From contig JAEVZK010000010.1 of assembly GCA_023392285.1 (NCBI GenBank), positions 1 through 64,000 on the forward strand: a stretch of 64,000 bases of DNA, in the 5' to 3' direction. Of the stretch, positions 41,259-50,947 are shown piece after piece. Each line of letters begins with the position of its first letter. The first letter of the stretch is position 1. The notes under the pieces are model-generated. The model had not been told where the DNA came from and ran no database searches. It worked only from the letters and a program-made list of their open reading frames with translations. Source of the stretch: Armatimonadota bacterium (GTDB lineage Bacteria > Armatimonadota > Fimbriimonadia > Fimbriimonadales > Fimbriimonadaceae). The position numbers were made by a program, and so were the translations under genes.

Positions 41259-42239
41259 ATGAAGAATGTCGCTCTCGTTGGCTGTGGATTTATGGGCCGG
41301 ATGCATGCCAATGTCTATGCTCAGCTCCCAAACGCCAAGCTGGTTGGGGTCTTTGACAAGGATCCAGAACGTGCGAGAAAGTTTGCCGAAGAGTTTGGCA
41401 TTCCCTCATTCGACACCTTTGCCGAGGCCTGCAGCGCGGCCGATGTGATCGACATCTGCCTGCCAACGGACCTCCATCACCCATTTACAATCGAAGCCGC
41501 CAAGGCAGGGAAGGATGTCTTCTGCGAAAAGCCCATGGCGAGAACTGAGGCTGAAGCGGAGGAAATGGCTCGCGTCTGCCGAGAAAGTGGCGTCCGGCTA
41601 ATGATTGGCCATTGCATCCGGTTTTGGCCCGAATATGCGCTCTTGAAGCAAATGGTGGACGATCAGCGATTTGGCAAGCTCCTCTCGCTTAACCTGACGA
41701 GATTCGGAGAGTTTCCCTCATGGTCATCAGAGAATTGGCTGGCGAATGAGGAACGCTCCGGCGGTGGTGTGCTGGACATGCACATCCACGATACGGACTA
41801 CGCGCACTACCTTCTAGATGAGCCAGACGAGATGACCTCGTATGGAACCATCGACGAACGCGGGCCAAGTTTCGTGTTCACTACGATGACCTTCGGCTCC
41901 ACCGTCGTCCATCTCGAAGGAGGATGGAATCTTCCTCCCAGGACACCGTTTCGCATGAGCTTCCGCGCGATCTTTGAAAGGGCTGCCGTTTTCATGGATG
42001 GCGGACCTATGACGATCTATGAAGAGGGCAAGGATCCTCTCACGCCGGAATTTCCGAAGATGAGTGCGGCGGGAGGCGGAAACATCTCCGATCTTGGCGG
42101 CTATTTTCACGAGCTGAAGTTTTTCGTAGATCGGCTTGAATCAGGTCAGCCCTTTGAAGTTGTCACGCCGGAAACTTCTCTCCAGTCTCTGCGAACGACG
42201 CTGGAAGAGATCAGCCAGATCAAGAGCCGATTGGCTTAG
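41259..42239 (+). CDS. Gfo/Idh/MocA-family NAD(P)-dependent oxidoreductase
   Basis: 326 residues: an N-terminal Rossmann fold with VALVGCGFMGRMHANVY, then ADVIDICLPTDLHH and KAGKDVFCEKPMARTEAEAE (the catalytic EKP motif near residue 92), and a C-terminal substrate domain with GGGVLDMHIHDTDYA near 170. Members oxidise or reduce sugars, inositols and aminosugars; the substrate is not readable here. Its position before three glycosidase genes suggests use on released sugars. Confidence 0.92.
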   Translation: MKNVALVGCGFMGRMHANVYAQLPNAKLVGVFDKDPERARKFAEEFGIPSFDTFAEACSAADVIDICLPTDLHHPFTIEAAKAGKDVFCEKPMARTEAEAEEMARVCRESGVRLMIGHCIRFWPEYALLKQMVDDQRFGKLLSLNLTRFGEFPSWSSENWLANEERSGGGVLDMHIHDTDYAHYLLDEPDEMTSYGTIDERGPSFVFTTMTFGSTVVHLEGGWNLPPRTPFRMSFRAIFERAAVFMDGGPMTIYEEGKDPLTPEFPKMSAAGGGNISDLGGYFHELKFFVDRLESGQPFEVVTPETSLQSLRTTLEEISQIKSRLA

Positions 42240-42264
42240 GGTGCGCGCAGCGGTGAACCTAGGC

Positions 42265-42270
42265 TATAGT
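42265..42270 (+). promoter_or_regulatory. Putative -10 (TATAGT), leaderless start of the GH20 gene
   Basis: TATAGT lies 6 nt before ATG 42277 with no Shine-Dalgarno. This supports the ATG at 42277 over the longer open frame from 42136, which overlaps the preceding gene. Confidence 0.45.
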
Positions 42271-42276
42271 CTGGCT

Positions 42277-44205
42277 ATGCCTTTATCTTTGATCGCCGCT
42301 ATCGCCTTCGCTTCGCCGTCTCCTGTCGCGGTGATTCCAAAGCCAGTGAGCCTCCGCGTGAATCCGGGCACCTTTCAATTAAAGGCGAATGCTACGATTG
42401 GGGTGAGCCGAGATTGTTGGAAAGAAGGGGAGATGTTGCGGGAACGTCTGTTGGCCTCGACCGGCTACGATCTTCCCCTCCGGTCACGAGGCTCGCTGAA
42501 CCTTGTCATCGACTCTCGTCTCGGAAAGCTGGGTGATGAGGGATACCGGCTCGAAGTAAAGCCGGGGACGGTGACGATTTCTGCATCGAAACCCGCTGGC
42601 GTGTTCTACGGAACGCAGACCCTGCTCCAGCTCTTCCCACCCGACGTCTTTCGCAAATCGAACATTTCGAAGGATTGGGAGCTACCGTGCCTGAGTATTG
42701 AAGACTCGCCGCGGTTTTCGTGGCGAGGAGCGCACATGGATGTTGCGCGGCACTTCATGCCCAAGGAATTCGTGCTGAAGTTTCTCGACTTGATGGCGCT
42801 CCATAAGCTGAACACGTTCCATTGGCATCTGGTCGATGACAATGGTTGGCGCATCCAAATCAAGCGCTATCCGCTGCTCACCGAGAAAGCCTCTCAGGTC
42901 GACTTTTCCTCCATGAATCCGAAGGGAGCGACCCGGTCCGCTAGTCAGCCCGTGGGCGGATACTACACCCAAGACGATATCCGGGAGGTCGTGCAATACG
43001 CTGCTGATCGTCACATCACGGTCGTGCCTGAAATCGAGTTGCCGGGCCATGCCAATGCGATTATCTCCGCCTATCCTGAACTCGGTAACAAGGTCGAGAT
43101 CGCAGCATCGGGAGGGGACACGAAGTTCATGGGCGATATGGACAACGTCTTTAACGCAGATGAAGCTACGATCCAGTTCCTGAAGAACGTGTTCGATGAA
43201 GTTCTCGACCTATTTCCGAGCAAATTCATCCACGTCGGCGGCGACGAAGTCTGGAAGGACCCGTGGAAAAACAACCCGAAGGCTCAAGCCAAGATGAAAG
43301 CACTCGGGTTGAAGAATGAGGACGAGCTGCAGAGCTGGTTCATTCGTCAATTTGACGATTATTTGGTCAGCAAAGGGCGGCGATTAATCGGCTGGGACGA
43401 GATCTTGGAAGGTGGCTTGGCGCCCAACGCGGCAGTAATGTCGTGGAGGGGCATCGACGGAGGAATCGCCGCCGCAAAGGCTGGACACGATGTCGTCATG
43501 TCTCCAACCAGCCATGCCTATCTGGATTATCTCCAGTCAAAAGAAACCGACAAGGAGCCGAAGGGAATCGGCGGTTTCGTCCCGATCCAAAAGGTTTATC
43601 AATTCGACCCCGTCCCACCTGCGCTCAGTGCTGCCGAGGCCAAGCACATCCTTGGCGGCCAAGGAAATCTTTGGTCGGAGTACATCCCGATGCCGAAGCA
43701 CATGGAATACATGGCATACCCGCGGCTTTGCGCGATGGCCGAAGTGCTGTGGTCGCCGAAAGAGGGACGTGCCTTTGACGAATTCGCTGGCCGGCTGGCC
43801 GAAGATCTCAAGCGCCTGGATGTTTTGGACGTGAACTATCGAAAGATGCGGCCAGAGCCCGTGCCAGCAGCAGGGTGGAAGTCGGGACAAGCCTCCGAAG
43901 AATGGTCCGACAAATCGTGGGATGTGTCCAAGCAAATCTCGGACGCGGGCACTTACCGAATCGTGTTCTCATTCACGTCCGGCGCTTGCCGGCTCGATAT
44001 CAACTCGGTTCAGTTGGTTCAAGCCGATGCGGTGCTGGGCGAGGATAAACATTTCGGCCGTACGGGAGGCGACAGTGTCGGCAACGTTTACCAAGTTAAG
44101 ATTGGAACGCCATCGCCGGGCGCGCCAATCACCCTCCGAGCGCGTGTGCGGACGGATGGCGGAGACGACAGCAACGGCGATATCTATATTTCGAAGATCA
44201 GTTGA
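42277..44205 (+). CDS. Secreted beta-N-acetylhexosaminidase, GH20
   Basis: 642 residues starting with a signal peptide (MPLSLIAAIAFASPSPVA). A GH20 N-terminal beta domain (to ~140) precedes the TIM barrel: WRGAHMDVARHFMPKEFVLK, KLNTFHWHLVDDNGWRIQIK with flanks, and FIHVGGDEVW, whose Asp-Glu pair (about 322-323) is the catalytic D-E of substrate-assisted hydrolysis. A C-terminal beta domain (about 540-642) is extra. It releases terminal GlcNAc/GalNAc. The 3' end overlaps the convergent GH3 gene by 8 nt. Confidence 0.95.
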   Translation: MPLSLIAAIAFASPSPVAVIPKPVSLRVNPGTFQLKANATIGVSRDCWKEGEMLRERLLASTGYDLPLRSRGSLNLVIDSRLGKLGDEGYRLEVKPGTVTISASKPAGVFYGTQTLLQLFPPDVFRKSNISKDWELPCLSIEDSPRFSWRGAHMDVARHFMPKEFVLKFLDLMALHKLNTFHWHLVDDNGWRIQIKRYPLLTEKASQVDFSSMNPKGATRSASQPVGGYYTQDDIREVVQYAADRHITVVPEIELPGHANAIISAYPELGNKVEIAASGGDTKFMGDMDNVFNADEATIQFLKNVFDEVLDLFPSKFIHVGGDEVWKDPWKNNPKAQAKMKALGLKNEDELQSWFIRQFDDYLVSKGRRLIGWDEILEGGLAPNAAVMSWRGIDGGIAAAKAGHDVVMSPTSHAYLDYLQSKETDKEPKGIGGFVPIQKVYQFDPVPPALSAAEAKHILGGQGNLWSEYIPMPKHMEYMAYPRLCAMAEVLWSPKEGRAFDEFAGRLAEDLKRLDVLDVNYRKMRPEPVPAAGWKSGQASEEWSDKSWDVSKQISDAGTYRIVFSFTSGACRLDINSVQLVQADAVLGEDKHFGRTGGDSVGNVYQVKIGTPSPGAPITLRARVRTDGGDDSNGDIYISKIS

Positions 44206-46585
44206 TCTTAAGCTCGCCGATCAGTTTCATGTCGACGCTCGAACTGCCAATGAGAATCTTATACGTGCCCGGTTCAACCGTCCATCGGTGCTTTGCAATG
44301 TCCCAGTAGGCAAAAGCCCGATCGTCTAGCGGTATCGAGAGAGTCCTGCTGTCGCCGGGCCGCAGGTCTACACGCGCAAAACCTTTAAGCTCCTTCACAG
44401 GTCGCCAAACCGATCCCTTGGGCGGTTGTACATAGAGTTGGGCAATCTCTGCTGCCTTCATCCTGCCCGTGTTCTTGATCGTGAAGGTCGCCTGACGAGA
44501 GCTGACCCGCAAGTTTGAGTACTCAAAAGTGGAGTAGGAGAGTCCAAATCCGAACGGGAACGCGGGCTTGACTGGAGCTTGATCGAAAAATCGATAACCG
44601 ACCTTTAAGCCTTCGGCGTAGACGACCTCTCCACCCTTCCCAGGGTAGTTCTTGTAGGCAGGCAAGTCGGAGAAGCGCCGCTCCACCGAAATCGGAAGTT
44701 TGCCGCTGGGGGAGACATCGCCGAAGAGGATTTGGGCAAGCGCTTTATTTCCACTTTGACCCGGATACCACGCAAAGAGCAGCCCCGGCACCTTGTCCCT
44801 CCAGGCATTCATATCGACGGCACCGCCCCCGTTGTAGATCACAAGTACCTGTTTGTTTCCTCTCAGGGCAGCCAAGATCATTTGATCCTCATCATCGGGC
44901 AGGCTGTAGGCGTGATCAAAACCCTCGGATTCCAAAGATGCATTCAGCCCAACGCTGACGATCGCAAGGTCCGATGCTTTAGCAGCAGCTTCGATCTCCT
45001 TGAATCGGTCTGGATCGACGCGGCGAAAGCCGACCGAAAAGGTAGCGTCCCCGCCCGCTTGATAGTACTCAGCTCTAAATGCGTAGTTCCGACCGGCTTG
45101 AAGATGCACAATTTTGCGAGCCGACGTGGACGCTTGATCTCGCCACTCATCTATGATCTGGCGCTGATCGAGAGCGACTCGAAAGCCATCGTCACCCTGC
45201 GCAACGAACTCGTAGTCCCCGCTCACGGGGACAGTAATCGTCGTGCTCCACCGAGCAGAGAAATCGCTGCGCGGCACTTGCTCGTCTCGGGAGAAATCGT
45301 GCGAGATCAGGGATTCCTCACGCACAAGAACCGGTGCTCCTTGCAATTGTCGATTGGAAAAATAAGTTGCCCTAATGGGCTGCGTAAACTTACTCTCCTT
45401 CACGATTTGGCCGATCGTCGGATTTGCCGCACGCGCGAATCGCACTTTTACGGAAGAGCCTGCTCGATCTTTGATCGCTTGCAACAGGCTGATGCTGCTC
45501 TCGGGCCGAGTGTGAGCGCTCCCTCCTCCACCCACCACCGCTGGCTCGGCATTCGGTCCAATGATCGCGATGCTCTTGACGTTGCTCCTGATGGGTAGTA
45601 GCTGTTTGTCGTTCTTGAGCAGCACCATTCCTTGTCGGGCTTCCTCGGTGGCAATCTCGTCCGACTCGGGAGAGTTGAGAGGGCCGCTCACTTTTGTGCC
45701 ATCGATCGCTTCAGTCCAGAATTCGACCCGAAGGATGCGGCGAATCTTATCGTCCAAGATCCCTGCAGTCAATTGCCCAGAGTGAACGAGCGGGAGCAGT
45801 GTCTCCGGCAGGAAAAAGGGTCCGCCTGGCATTTCAAGGTCCATTCCGGCAAGGGCGGTCGGCAGACTGCTGTGCACGGCACCCCAGTCGCTCATCACCA
45901 TTCCTTGGAATCCCCACTCTCCTTTCAGAACTCGGTTCAGGAGCCAATCGTTCTCACTGGCGTAGGTGCCATTTAGTCGGTTATAAGAGGACATGACGGC
46001 CCAGACTTTTCCCTCCTTCACCGCCATTTCGAAGGCGGGCAAGTACAGTTCGCGGAGAGTTCGCTCGTCCACTCGGGATGAGATGGTGGTGCGTTCAAAC
46101 TCCTGATTGTTCGCGGCGAAATGTTTGACCGTCGCACCGACTCCAGCCGCTTGCAGACCTTGAATGTATCCAACTGCTGTCTTTCCAGCCAAGAAGGGAT
46201 CCTCGCCCAGGTATTCGAAGTTGCGGCCATTGACCGGGACTCGGTAGATGTTGACCGCTGGGGCTAGCATCACATTCACCCCGCGCGCCCTTGCATCGCG
46301 AGCGAACGAGGCACCCACCTTCTTTGCTAATTCCATATTCCAGGAGGCGGCAAGGCAGATCGGCGCAGCGTATGACGGCGTAGGTTCCTTGGTGCGCACT
46401 CCTGCTGGCCCGTCTGAGAAGAACATGTCCGGAATGCCAAGGCGTGGAACGCCATGGGTGTACATGCCGTCGTGACCTGCCAGCATGCCCACCTTCTCTT
46501 CCAAAGTCATTTGCGAGATCAACTCGGTGATTTTCGCTTCGATAGAACTTTGGATGAGAAGGGCGCAGGCAAATCCAGCAAGCAT
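44198..46585 (-). CDS. Secreted beta-glucosidase-type glycoside hydrolase, GH3 with PA14 insertion
   Basis: 795 residues from ATG 46585 with a signal peptide (MLAGFACALLIQSS). The GH3 barrel carries RNFEYLGEDP, KHFAANNQE and the nucleophile motif MVMSDWGAV (Asp near 232). A PA14 carbohydrate-binding domain (about 370-510, SGDYEFVAQGDDGFRVALD) is inserted in the C-terminal alpha/beta domain, as in several beta-glucosidases. A fibronectin III-like domain closes the protein. The frame is open upstream to 46666, but a promoter sits 6 nt before 46585. The substrate could be a beta-glucoside or xyloside. Confidence 0.94.
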   Translation of the reverse strand: MLAGFACALLIQSSIEAKITELISQMTLEEKVGMLAGHDGMYTHGVPRLGIPDMFFSDGPAGVRTKEPTPSYAAPICLAASWNMELAKKVGASFARDARARGVNVMLAPAVNIYRVPVNGRNFEYLGEDPFLAGKTAVGYIQGLQAAGVGATVKHFAANNQEFERTTISSRVDERTLRELYLPAFEMAVKEGKVWAVMSSYNRLNGTYASENDWLLNRVLKGEWGFQGMVMSDWGAVHSSLPTALAGMDLEMPGGPFFLPETLLPLVHSGQLTAGILDDKIRRILRVEFWTEAIDGTKVSGPLNSPESDEIATEEARQGMVLLKNDKQLLPIRSNVKSIAIIGPNAEPAVVGGGGSAHTRPESSISLLQAIKDRAGSSVKVRFARAANPTIGQIVKESKFTQPIRATYFSNRQLQGAPVLVREESLISHDFSRDEQVPRSDFSARWSTTITVPVSGDYEFVAQGDDGFRVALDQRQIIDEWRDQASTSARKIVHLQAGRNYAFRAEYYQAGGDATFSVGFRRVDPDRFKEIEAAAKASDLAIVSVGLNASLESEGFDHAYSLPDDEDQMILAALRGNKQVLVIYNGGGAVDMNAWRDKVPGLLFAWYPGQSGNKALAQILFGDVSPSGKLPISVERRFSDLPAYKNYPGKGGEVVYAEGLKVGYRFFDQAPVKPAFPFGFGLSYSTFEYSNLRVSSRQATFTIKNTGRMKAAEIAQLYVQPPKGSVWRPVKELKGFARVDLRPGDSRTLSIPLDDRAFAYWDIAKHRWTVEPGTYKILIGSSSVDMKLIGELKIN

Positions 46586-46591
46586 GGTTAG

Positions 46592-46620
46592 GTTATACAC
46601 TCGCCCTGTAGGCGACTCAA
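46592..46620 (-). promoter_or_regulatory. Promoter of the GH3 gene (leaderless)
   Basis: On the minus strand: TTGAGT (46615-46620), a 17-nt spacer, TATAAC (46592-46597), then 6 nt to ATG 46585. The -35 overlaps the stop region of the upstream GH89 gene, so GH3 can be expressed separately. Confidence 0.55.
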
Positions 46621-49172
46621 TCTTTGTAGACCCGGACCTCACAGAGGTGAACGCCGACGTTGGCACTGTTCTTCAACATGCGGACCCGCAAAAACCGAAC
46701 GGACCTGGGCTGCTGCAGAGAATGCGTATATCCCTGATCGGAAGTAGGCTCCTGATTCTTGGAAGCGTCTGCGAAGAGCGTCCACTCATCACCGGTCTGG
46801 GAAGTCTCGATCACGTACTGGTAGTAGCGTTCGTCGCCCCAGTACGGGAACAGCACAATCCGTTTGACCAGTTGGGCAGAGCCAAGGTCGAGCTGCCAAG
46901 TGCAAGGAGAAGGTGAAGCTGCCCAAAACGTGTCGAGATCGCCGTCGATCGCCTTGTCAGGAGTGCCACCGGGCTCGTTGTGGCCATCGTCGCTTGCCTT
47001 TGCACCTTTGGCCAGATTTCCGGGGGGTTCGAGCAAGCCCATCTGATCGTCGAGCGTTGCAGCCATGTCTTTGTACTTAAGCAGCATCTGCCGAACCACT
47101 TCAACCGCACTTCCGGGCCGACTCTCCTTCGGTGGAACCGTGCTGTCGCACCAGGCAAGCTCCATCTTGAGATAATCTGCCGATTTCGGAAGCGGTTTGC
47201 CGTCCAGCAGAGCGCCAAAATATAGGCGCCAGCGGCGGGCAATGAAATCCTTCGTCAGTCCGGCCCACTCCTTGTTGGCATAGTCGGTCAGCACACCCTG
47301 GTAATCCCAAGCGGTGACCTGAAGGCGGGCGTTCCTTTCCAGAAGGTCCTTTTCCACGCCCGTCTTGCCCCAAGATCGCGCCTGTTTGATCCACGTCGAA
47401 AGGCGATGCTCTGGACGGCACGCCATCACTTGATCGATGTCATCGAGCGTTTTGAAGAATCGGGTGGTCATCACCGGATCTTTTTTCGTCGATGCGATGG
47501 CGCACTCTCGGTCTGCGATGCCGCCGAGCCAGGTCTTACACAGATCGACGAGATCGCGCTGAAACAGGGGATTCGCGGATATGGTTGGCCAGTAGCTGCT
47601 TTCCGGCAACGCTTGCTCGTTCAGCATCAGTTCCAAAGCGCGCTGGAGCTCCGCCATCTGCGTAAGTGAGCGACCATGCTTTACCCGCCCAGGGCGCTGC
47701 CGCCACCCATCTTTGTACCAAGGACTGCTTGCCGAGTAGAGCGCCTTCGATACGGAGTCCCACGCGCTGTTCAGCACTCCAGCGTTGGGAAATCCGTATC
47801 GCGCGGCCACGTAACGTTCTGTCAACACGCCCGCCCCGAGCTTCGCATTTGAATTCCACATCGCGTCCGTCAACTCTTCGTAGACGATCGGGTTTTGGTC
47901 AATGCCTTCGGGAGTTAACCCGAATCCAAGCAGGTTGACGTTTTGCGACTGGACGCCCAACTGTCCTTTAAGATAGGCATCGATGTCACCCCCCAAAGCA
48001 GTGTTTTGCCCGAAGTTATGAAGGGTGCAGTAGATAAAGCCCTTCTTGGCCACCGCCGGCTGAGCTTTGAAAACGGGGAACTGCTCCGCGGAGAGATCCA
48101 GAATAATCATTTTTCCGTCGGGAACCTTGCTGAGGAGCGCCTCAACTTCCGGTTGACCCCAGTAGTCCCGCTCGTTGTAAAAGAGCCAGCCCTGCATCAC
48201 CCAAATTGCGTCAGGGTCGGCGCTCCGCAAACCTTCGTAAACTGCCTCACCCGCTCTCGCCAAATCGGTTAGCTTCGACTCTGCCGGAAACTGTGGATTT
48301 TGTTCGTTGAACGTGTCGCAAAGATAAAGGTGATCCGTTCCGAATTCCTTTTCGTAAGCCTTCACGAACCGAGAACCAACCTCGACGAATTTGGGATCGC
48401 GAACATCAATGAATTTAGTGGGAGCAAATCCAGCCCAGGCGGTTGGGCTGTCCAAGCGTACGCCCTGAACATACTTGTCGAAATCGACGGGAACGAAGCC
48501 CGAGAATCCCGGTACCACCGGGTTCATCCCCAATGATCGCTCGGCGGCAAGGATTTGCTTTTGAAGCGCAGCTTGACCATCCAACCAACTCTGAGGAGGC
48601 GGCCCACCGTGTCCATTCAGATTTCCCATCCAGTGCCAAGGCTGGAACGCCGGGCCAGAAAAGAAATTCATGATCGACTTCTCCGGCAGACCGTAGGAGC
48701 GAAAGACCGTTTGCCACACCTTGTCCTGGCCCGTCATCGCCAGGGGCATATTGATGCCATGCAGCGCCATCCAGTCCACCTCTCGCTGCCAACGCTTCCA
48801 ATCCCAAAAGGCCGTGGTGTATCCAAACGTGCAGATGTTGTAGTAGTGCCGGTACGGGACCGGCGACGCGTCGATGAGGTGCGCATCCGGCCAACTTTTA
48901 GGAAAGTGGATTTGCGAGCCTTCCCACGAGACAGAGCTGTGGCACTCATTCTTGATGTACTGGTAGAACCCTCGGCAAAGAGCTACGCCACTGTTTCCCG
49001 AGATCGTGAGTTTTCCGCCCGCAGCATTCACCTCATAGTGATCGTTCTTTCCGTCTGAAGCAAGCCTGAGTTCGATAGAATTCGCCCTGCTCCCGATCGT
49101 ACGAAGTATCACACCGCGTGCGGCGTCGATCTGCGGTGTACCAAGGATCAGAGGAAGAACGATCGAAAGCAT
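46617..49172 (-). CDS. Alpha-N-acetylglucosaminidase, GH89 (NAGLU-like), with C-terminal discoidin-type domain
   Basis: 851 residues. A signal peptide (MLSIVLPLILG) is followed by an N-terminal domain and the GH89 barrel with PYRHYYNICTFGYTTAFWDW, DWMALHGINMPLAMTGQ and FQPWHWMGNLNGHGGPPPQ; these are hallmark motifs of NAGLU. A helical domain follows, and the C-terminal ~140 residues (DLGSAQLVKRIVLFPYW, ending CEVRVYKD) are a coagulation-factor 5/8 type carbohydrate-binding domain. GH89 removes alpha-linked GlcNAc from heparan-type or mucin glycans. ATG 49172 lies 6 nt after TATGCT (leaderless). Confidence 0.95.
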   Translation of the reverse strand: MLSIVLPLILGTPQIDAARGVILRTIGSRANSIELRLASDGKNDHYEVNAAGGKLTISGNSGVALCRGFYQYIKNECHSSVSWEGSQIHFPKSWPDAHLIDASPVPYRHYYNICTFGYTTAFWDWKRWQREVDWMALHGINMPLAMTGQDKVWQTVFRSYGLPEKSIMNFFSGPAFQPWHWMGNLNGHGGPPPQSWLDGQAALQKQILAAERSLGMNPVVPGFSGFVPVDFDKYVQGVRLDSPTAWAGFAPTKFIDVRDPKFVEVGSRFVKAYEKEFGTDHLYLCDTFNEQNPQFPAESKLTDLARAGEAVYEGLRSADPDAIWVMQGWLFYNERDYWGQPEVEALLSKVPDGKMIILDLSAEQFPVFKAQPAVAKKGFIYCTLHNFGQNTALGGDIDAYLKGQLGVQSQNVNLLGFGLTPEGIDQNPIVYEELTDAMWNSNAKLGAGVLTERYVAARYGFPNAGVLNSAWDSVSKALYSASSPWYKDGWRQRPGRVKHGRSLTQMAELQRALELMLNEQALPESSYWPTISANPLFQRDLVDLCKTWLGGIADRECAIASTKKDPVMTTRFFKTLDDIDQVMACRPEHRLSTWIKQARSWGKTGVEKDLLERNARLQVTAWDYQGVLTDYANKEWAGLTKDFIARRWRLYFGALLDGKPLPKSADYLKMELAWCDSTVPPKESRPGSAVEVVRQMLLKYKDMAATLDDQMGLLEPPGNLAKGAKASDDGHNEPGGTPDKAIDGDLDTFWAASPSPCTWQLDLGSAQLVKRIVLFPYWGDERYYQYVIETSQTGDEWTLFADASKNQEPTSDQGYTHSLQQPRSVRFLRVRMLKNSANVGVHLCEVRVYKD

Positions 49173-49178
49173 TCTTCA

Positions 49179-49201
49179 AGCATAGCCGGATCAGGCATAG
49201 T
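49179..49201. promoter_or_regulatory. Overlapping divergent -10 elements between GH89 and the 49208 gene
   Basis: Only 35 bp separate the two start codons. TATGCT (minus, 49179-49184) is 6 nt from ATG 49172, and CATAGT (plus, 49196-49201) is 6 nt from GTG 49208. Neither gene has a Shine-Dalgarno. The -35 positions of each promoter fall near the other's start, so the two may compete. Confidence 0.4.
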
Positions 49202-49207
49202 CAAGCA

Positions 49208-49987
49208 GTGAGAACACTCGTCCATTCGATCGTTTGGTGCCCCGAGGACCAGCCAATTCGGTTAGAAGGACTGCGGAAGCACCTCTGGCGGCTCTGGAAA
49301 TACACCGGGGTCTTCGATCTGTATATCACGACCTTTGAGCTGGGACCACGCGTGACCGAACTCTTTGACGATTTCTTCTCAGAACCTGGCGATCGACCTA
49401 TTATCGTCGAACATTTTCCGCGGAATCTCGGATGGGCGTGGGCTCGCAACCGGGCGATTGTGAGAACGTTGCGAGAAGGCTACGAACTGCTGGCGATGAT
49501 GGACGGAGACATCTGGGTCGAAGACCTGTCCTGGATAGAAACGGCTTCCGCCGCATCACAAAAGCTGCCCGTTTTCATGTGCCGAATGCTGGATCCGAGT
49601 CATCGAGCCGGAGGAACCATGCGCTTCGAGGGCATTGAGCTGGACCTCTATCCCGAATGGATCGGGTGCATCAATGTCGCTCGGCGGGAGGTGCTGGAGA
49701 CGGTGGGCGGTTACAATCTTGTCGATCTTCCGCAGGAATGGGGCTTTCATGATTGTGAATGGGGAAGACGCCTTGCGAAGGCTGGCTATTTCGCGCCTCT
49801 GTTTGGTGCCTATCCATCGTTAGCGAATCTAGGAGTGGTCGAAGAGCAAGATCAAAGCTATGACGAATTCTTAAAGCCGTTGAAAGAACGATGCTTGAAG
49901 GAGTACACCCAGAAGTTCTGGGAGATGCATCAAGAGATTCTTGTGGGTTCTCGGCCCGTTTGGTTCAATCCAGAGACGCTCCAATAA
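49208..49987 (+). CDS. Glycosyltransferase-like (GT-A fold) protein
   Basis: 259 residues from GTG 49208 (RTLVHSIVWCPEDQPIRLE). The pattern HFPRNLGWAWARNRAIVR, then LLAMMDGDIWVED (a DGD metal-binding motif near residue 98) and the later HDCEWGRRLAKAGYF, matches GT2-like family members with short domains. I cannot name the donor or acceptor. The frame is open upstream to 49118, but that would overlap the divergent GH89 gene. A short inverted repeat (CGTGG-CA-CCACG, 49989-50000) follows between this and the convergent proline dehydrogenase. Confidence 0.7.
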   Translation: MRTLVHSIVWCPEDQPIRLEGLRKHLWRLWKYTGVFDLYITTFELGPRVTELFDDFFSEPGDRPIIVEHFPRNLGWAWARNRAIVRTLREGYELLAMMDGDIWVEDLSWIETASAASQKLPVFMCRMLDPSHRAGGTMRFEGIELDLYPEWIGCINVARREVLETVGGYNLVDLPQEWGFHDCEWGRRLAKAGYFAPLFGAYPSLANLGVVEEQDQSYDEFLKPLKERCLKEYTQKFWEMHQEILVGSRPVWFNPETLQ

Positions 49988-50002
49988 GCGTGGCACCACG
50001 GG

Positions 50003-50929
50003 TTACCCTTTGAATAAGGATTTAAGAATAAAGAATGCGTTGGCTGGCCGCTCCGCTAGACGACGCGTAAAGTAGGGATACCAAGAGTCTCCGAATGGAA
50101 TATAGACCCTGACGTTATAGCCCTCAGCGAGCAAACGATCTTGGAGGTCGCGCCGAATGCCGTACAGCATTTGGTATTCGAAACCAGATTTGTCGATTCC
50201 GCTCTGAGAAACGAACGCGTTCAGCTGTCCGATGATCTTCTCGTCGTGAGTGGCGATCGCTGGATAATTCGCCGCCTCCAAAAGCCTCTTAGCCTGACGA
50301 ACATAAGCTTCATCCACCTTCGCCTTGTCTTTGTAAGCCACGGTTTCCGGCTCGAGATATGCCCCCTTGACCAGCCGCACCCTCGCTTTCATAGCAATGA
50401 TGGCTTCAACGTCCGCGTCATTTCGGAGCAGATAGCTTTGCAGAACCGTGCCAGTGTTCTTATGATCTCTAAACACCCGCTCGAGGATTTGAAGGGTGCG
50501 CTCGGTGTACTCACTCGATTCCATATCGATGCGAACGAAGTTCTTGTACTTCTCGGCAGAAGTGAGCACTTCACGATAGTTTTGTTCTGCAAATGCCTCC
50601 CCCTGATCGAGGCCGCACTGAGTCAGCTTAATGGAAATATTGCAAGCTTCGATCGGATCGGGATTTTGCATGCCGATCGATTCCAACATCCTGATGTAAG
50701 TCGACTTCGCCTGAAGGGCCTCCTCCTCATTTTTGGTGTTCTCACCTAAGAAGTCAAGAGAGATTTTGAAGCCTTTGTCGAGCAGAACCTTTGCGGCGGC
50801 GAGCGCCTCTTCTAAAGTGTCTCCAGCGATGAAGCGCTTGACGAGCGGTTTGAAGAGGAATGACTTGCGCACCATCTTCTCCACCGGTTTCATTGCCGAT
50901 GTCTTCAGGATCAGGGAACGGGAGAGCAC
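50003..50929 (-). CDS. Proline dehydrogenase (monofunctional, FAD-dependent)
   Basis: 308 residues: GFKISLDFLGENTKNEEEAL, NISIKLTQCGLD, FVRIDMESSEYTERTLQI and RVRLVKGAYLEPE, then IATHDEKIIGQL and FEYQMLYGIRRDLQ, the barrel motifs of bacterial proline dehydrogenase. It oxidises proline to pyrroline-5-carboxylate at the membrane face. No P5C dehydrogenase is adjacent. GTG 50929 is 9 nt after TAAACT; an internal ATG (MKPVEKM) is a less likely start. Confidence 0.94.
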   Translation of the reverse strand: MLSRSLILKTSAMKPVEKMVRKSFLFKPLVKRFIAGDTLEEALAAAKVLLDKGFKISLDFLGENTKNEEEALQAKSTYIRMLESIGMQNPDPIEACNISIKLTQCGLDQGEAFAEQNYREVLTSAEKYKNFVRIDMESSEYTERTLQILERVFRDHKNTGTVLQSYLLRNDADVEAIIAMKARVRLVKGAYLEPETVAYKDKAKVDEAYVRQAKRLLEAANYPAIATHDEKIIGQLNAFVSQSGIDKSGFEYQMLYGIRRDLQDRLLAEGYNVRVYIPFGDSWYPYFTRRLAERPANAFFILKSLFKG

Positions 50930-50947
50930 CGAATGGAAAGTTTACAC

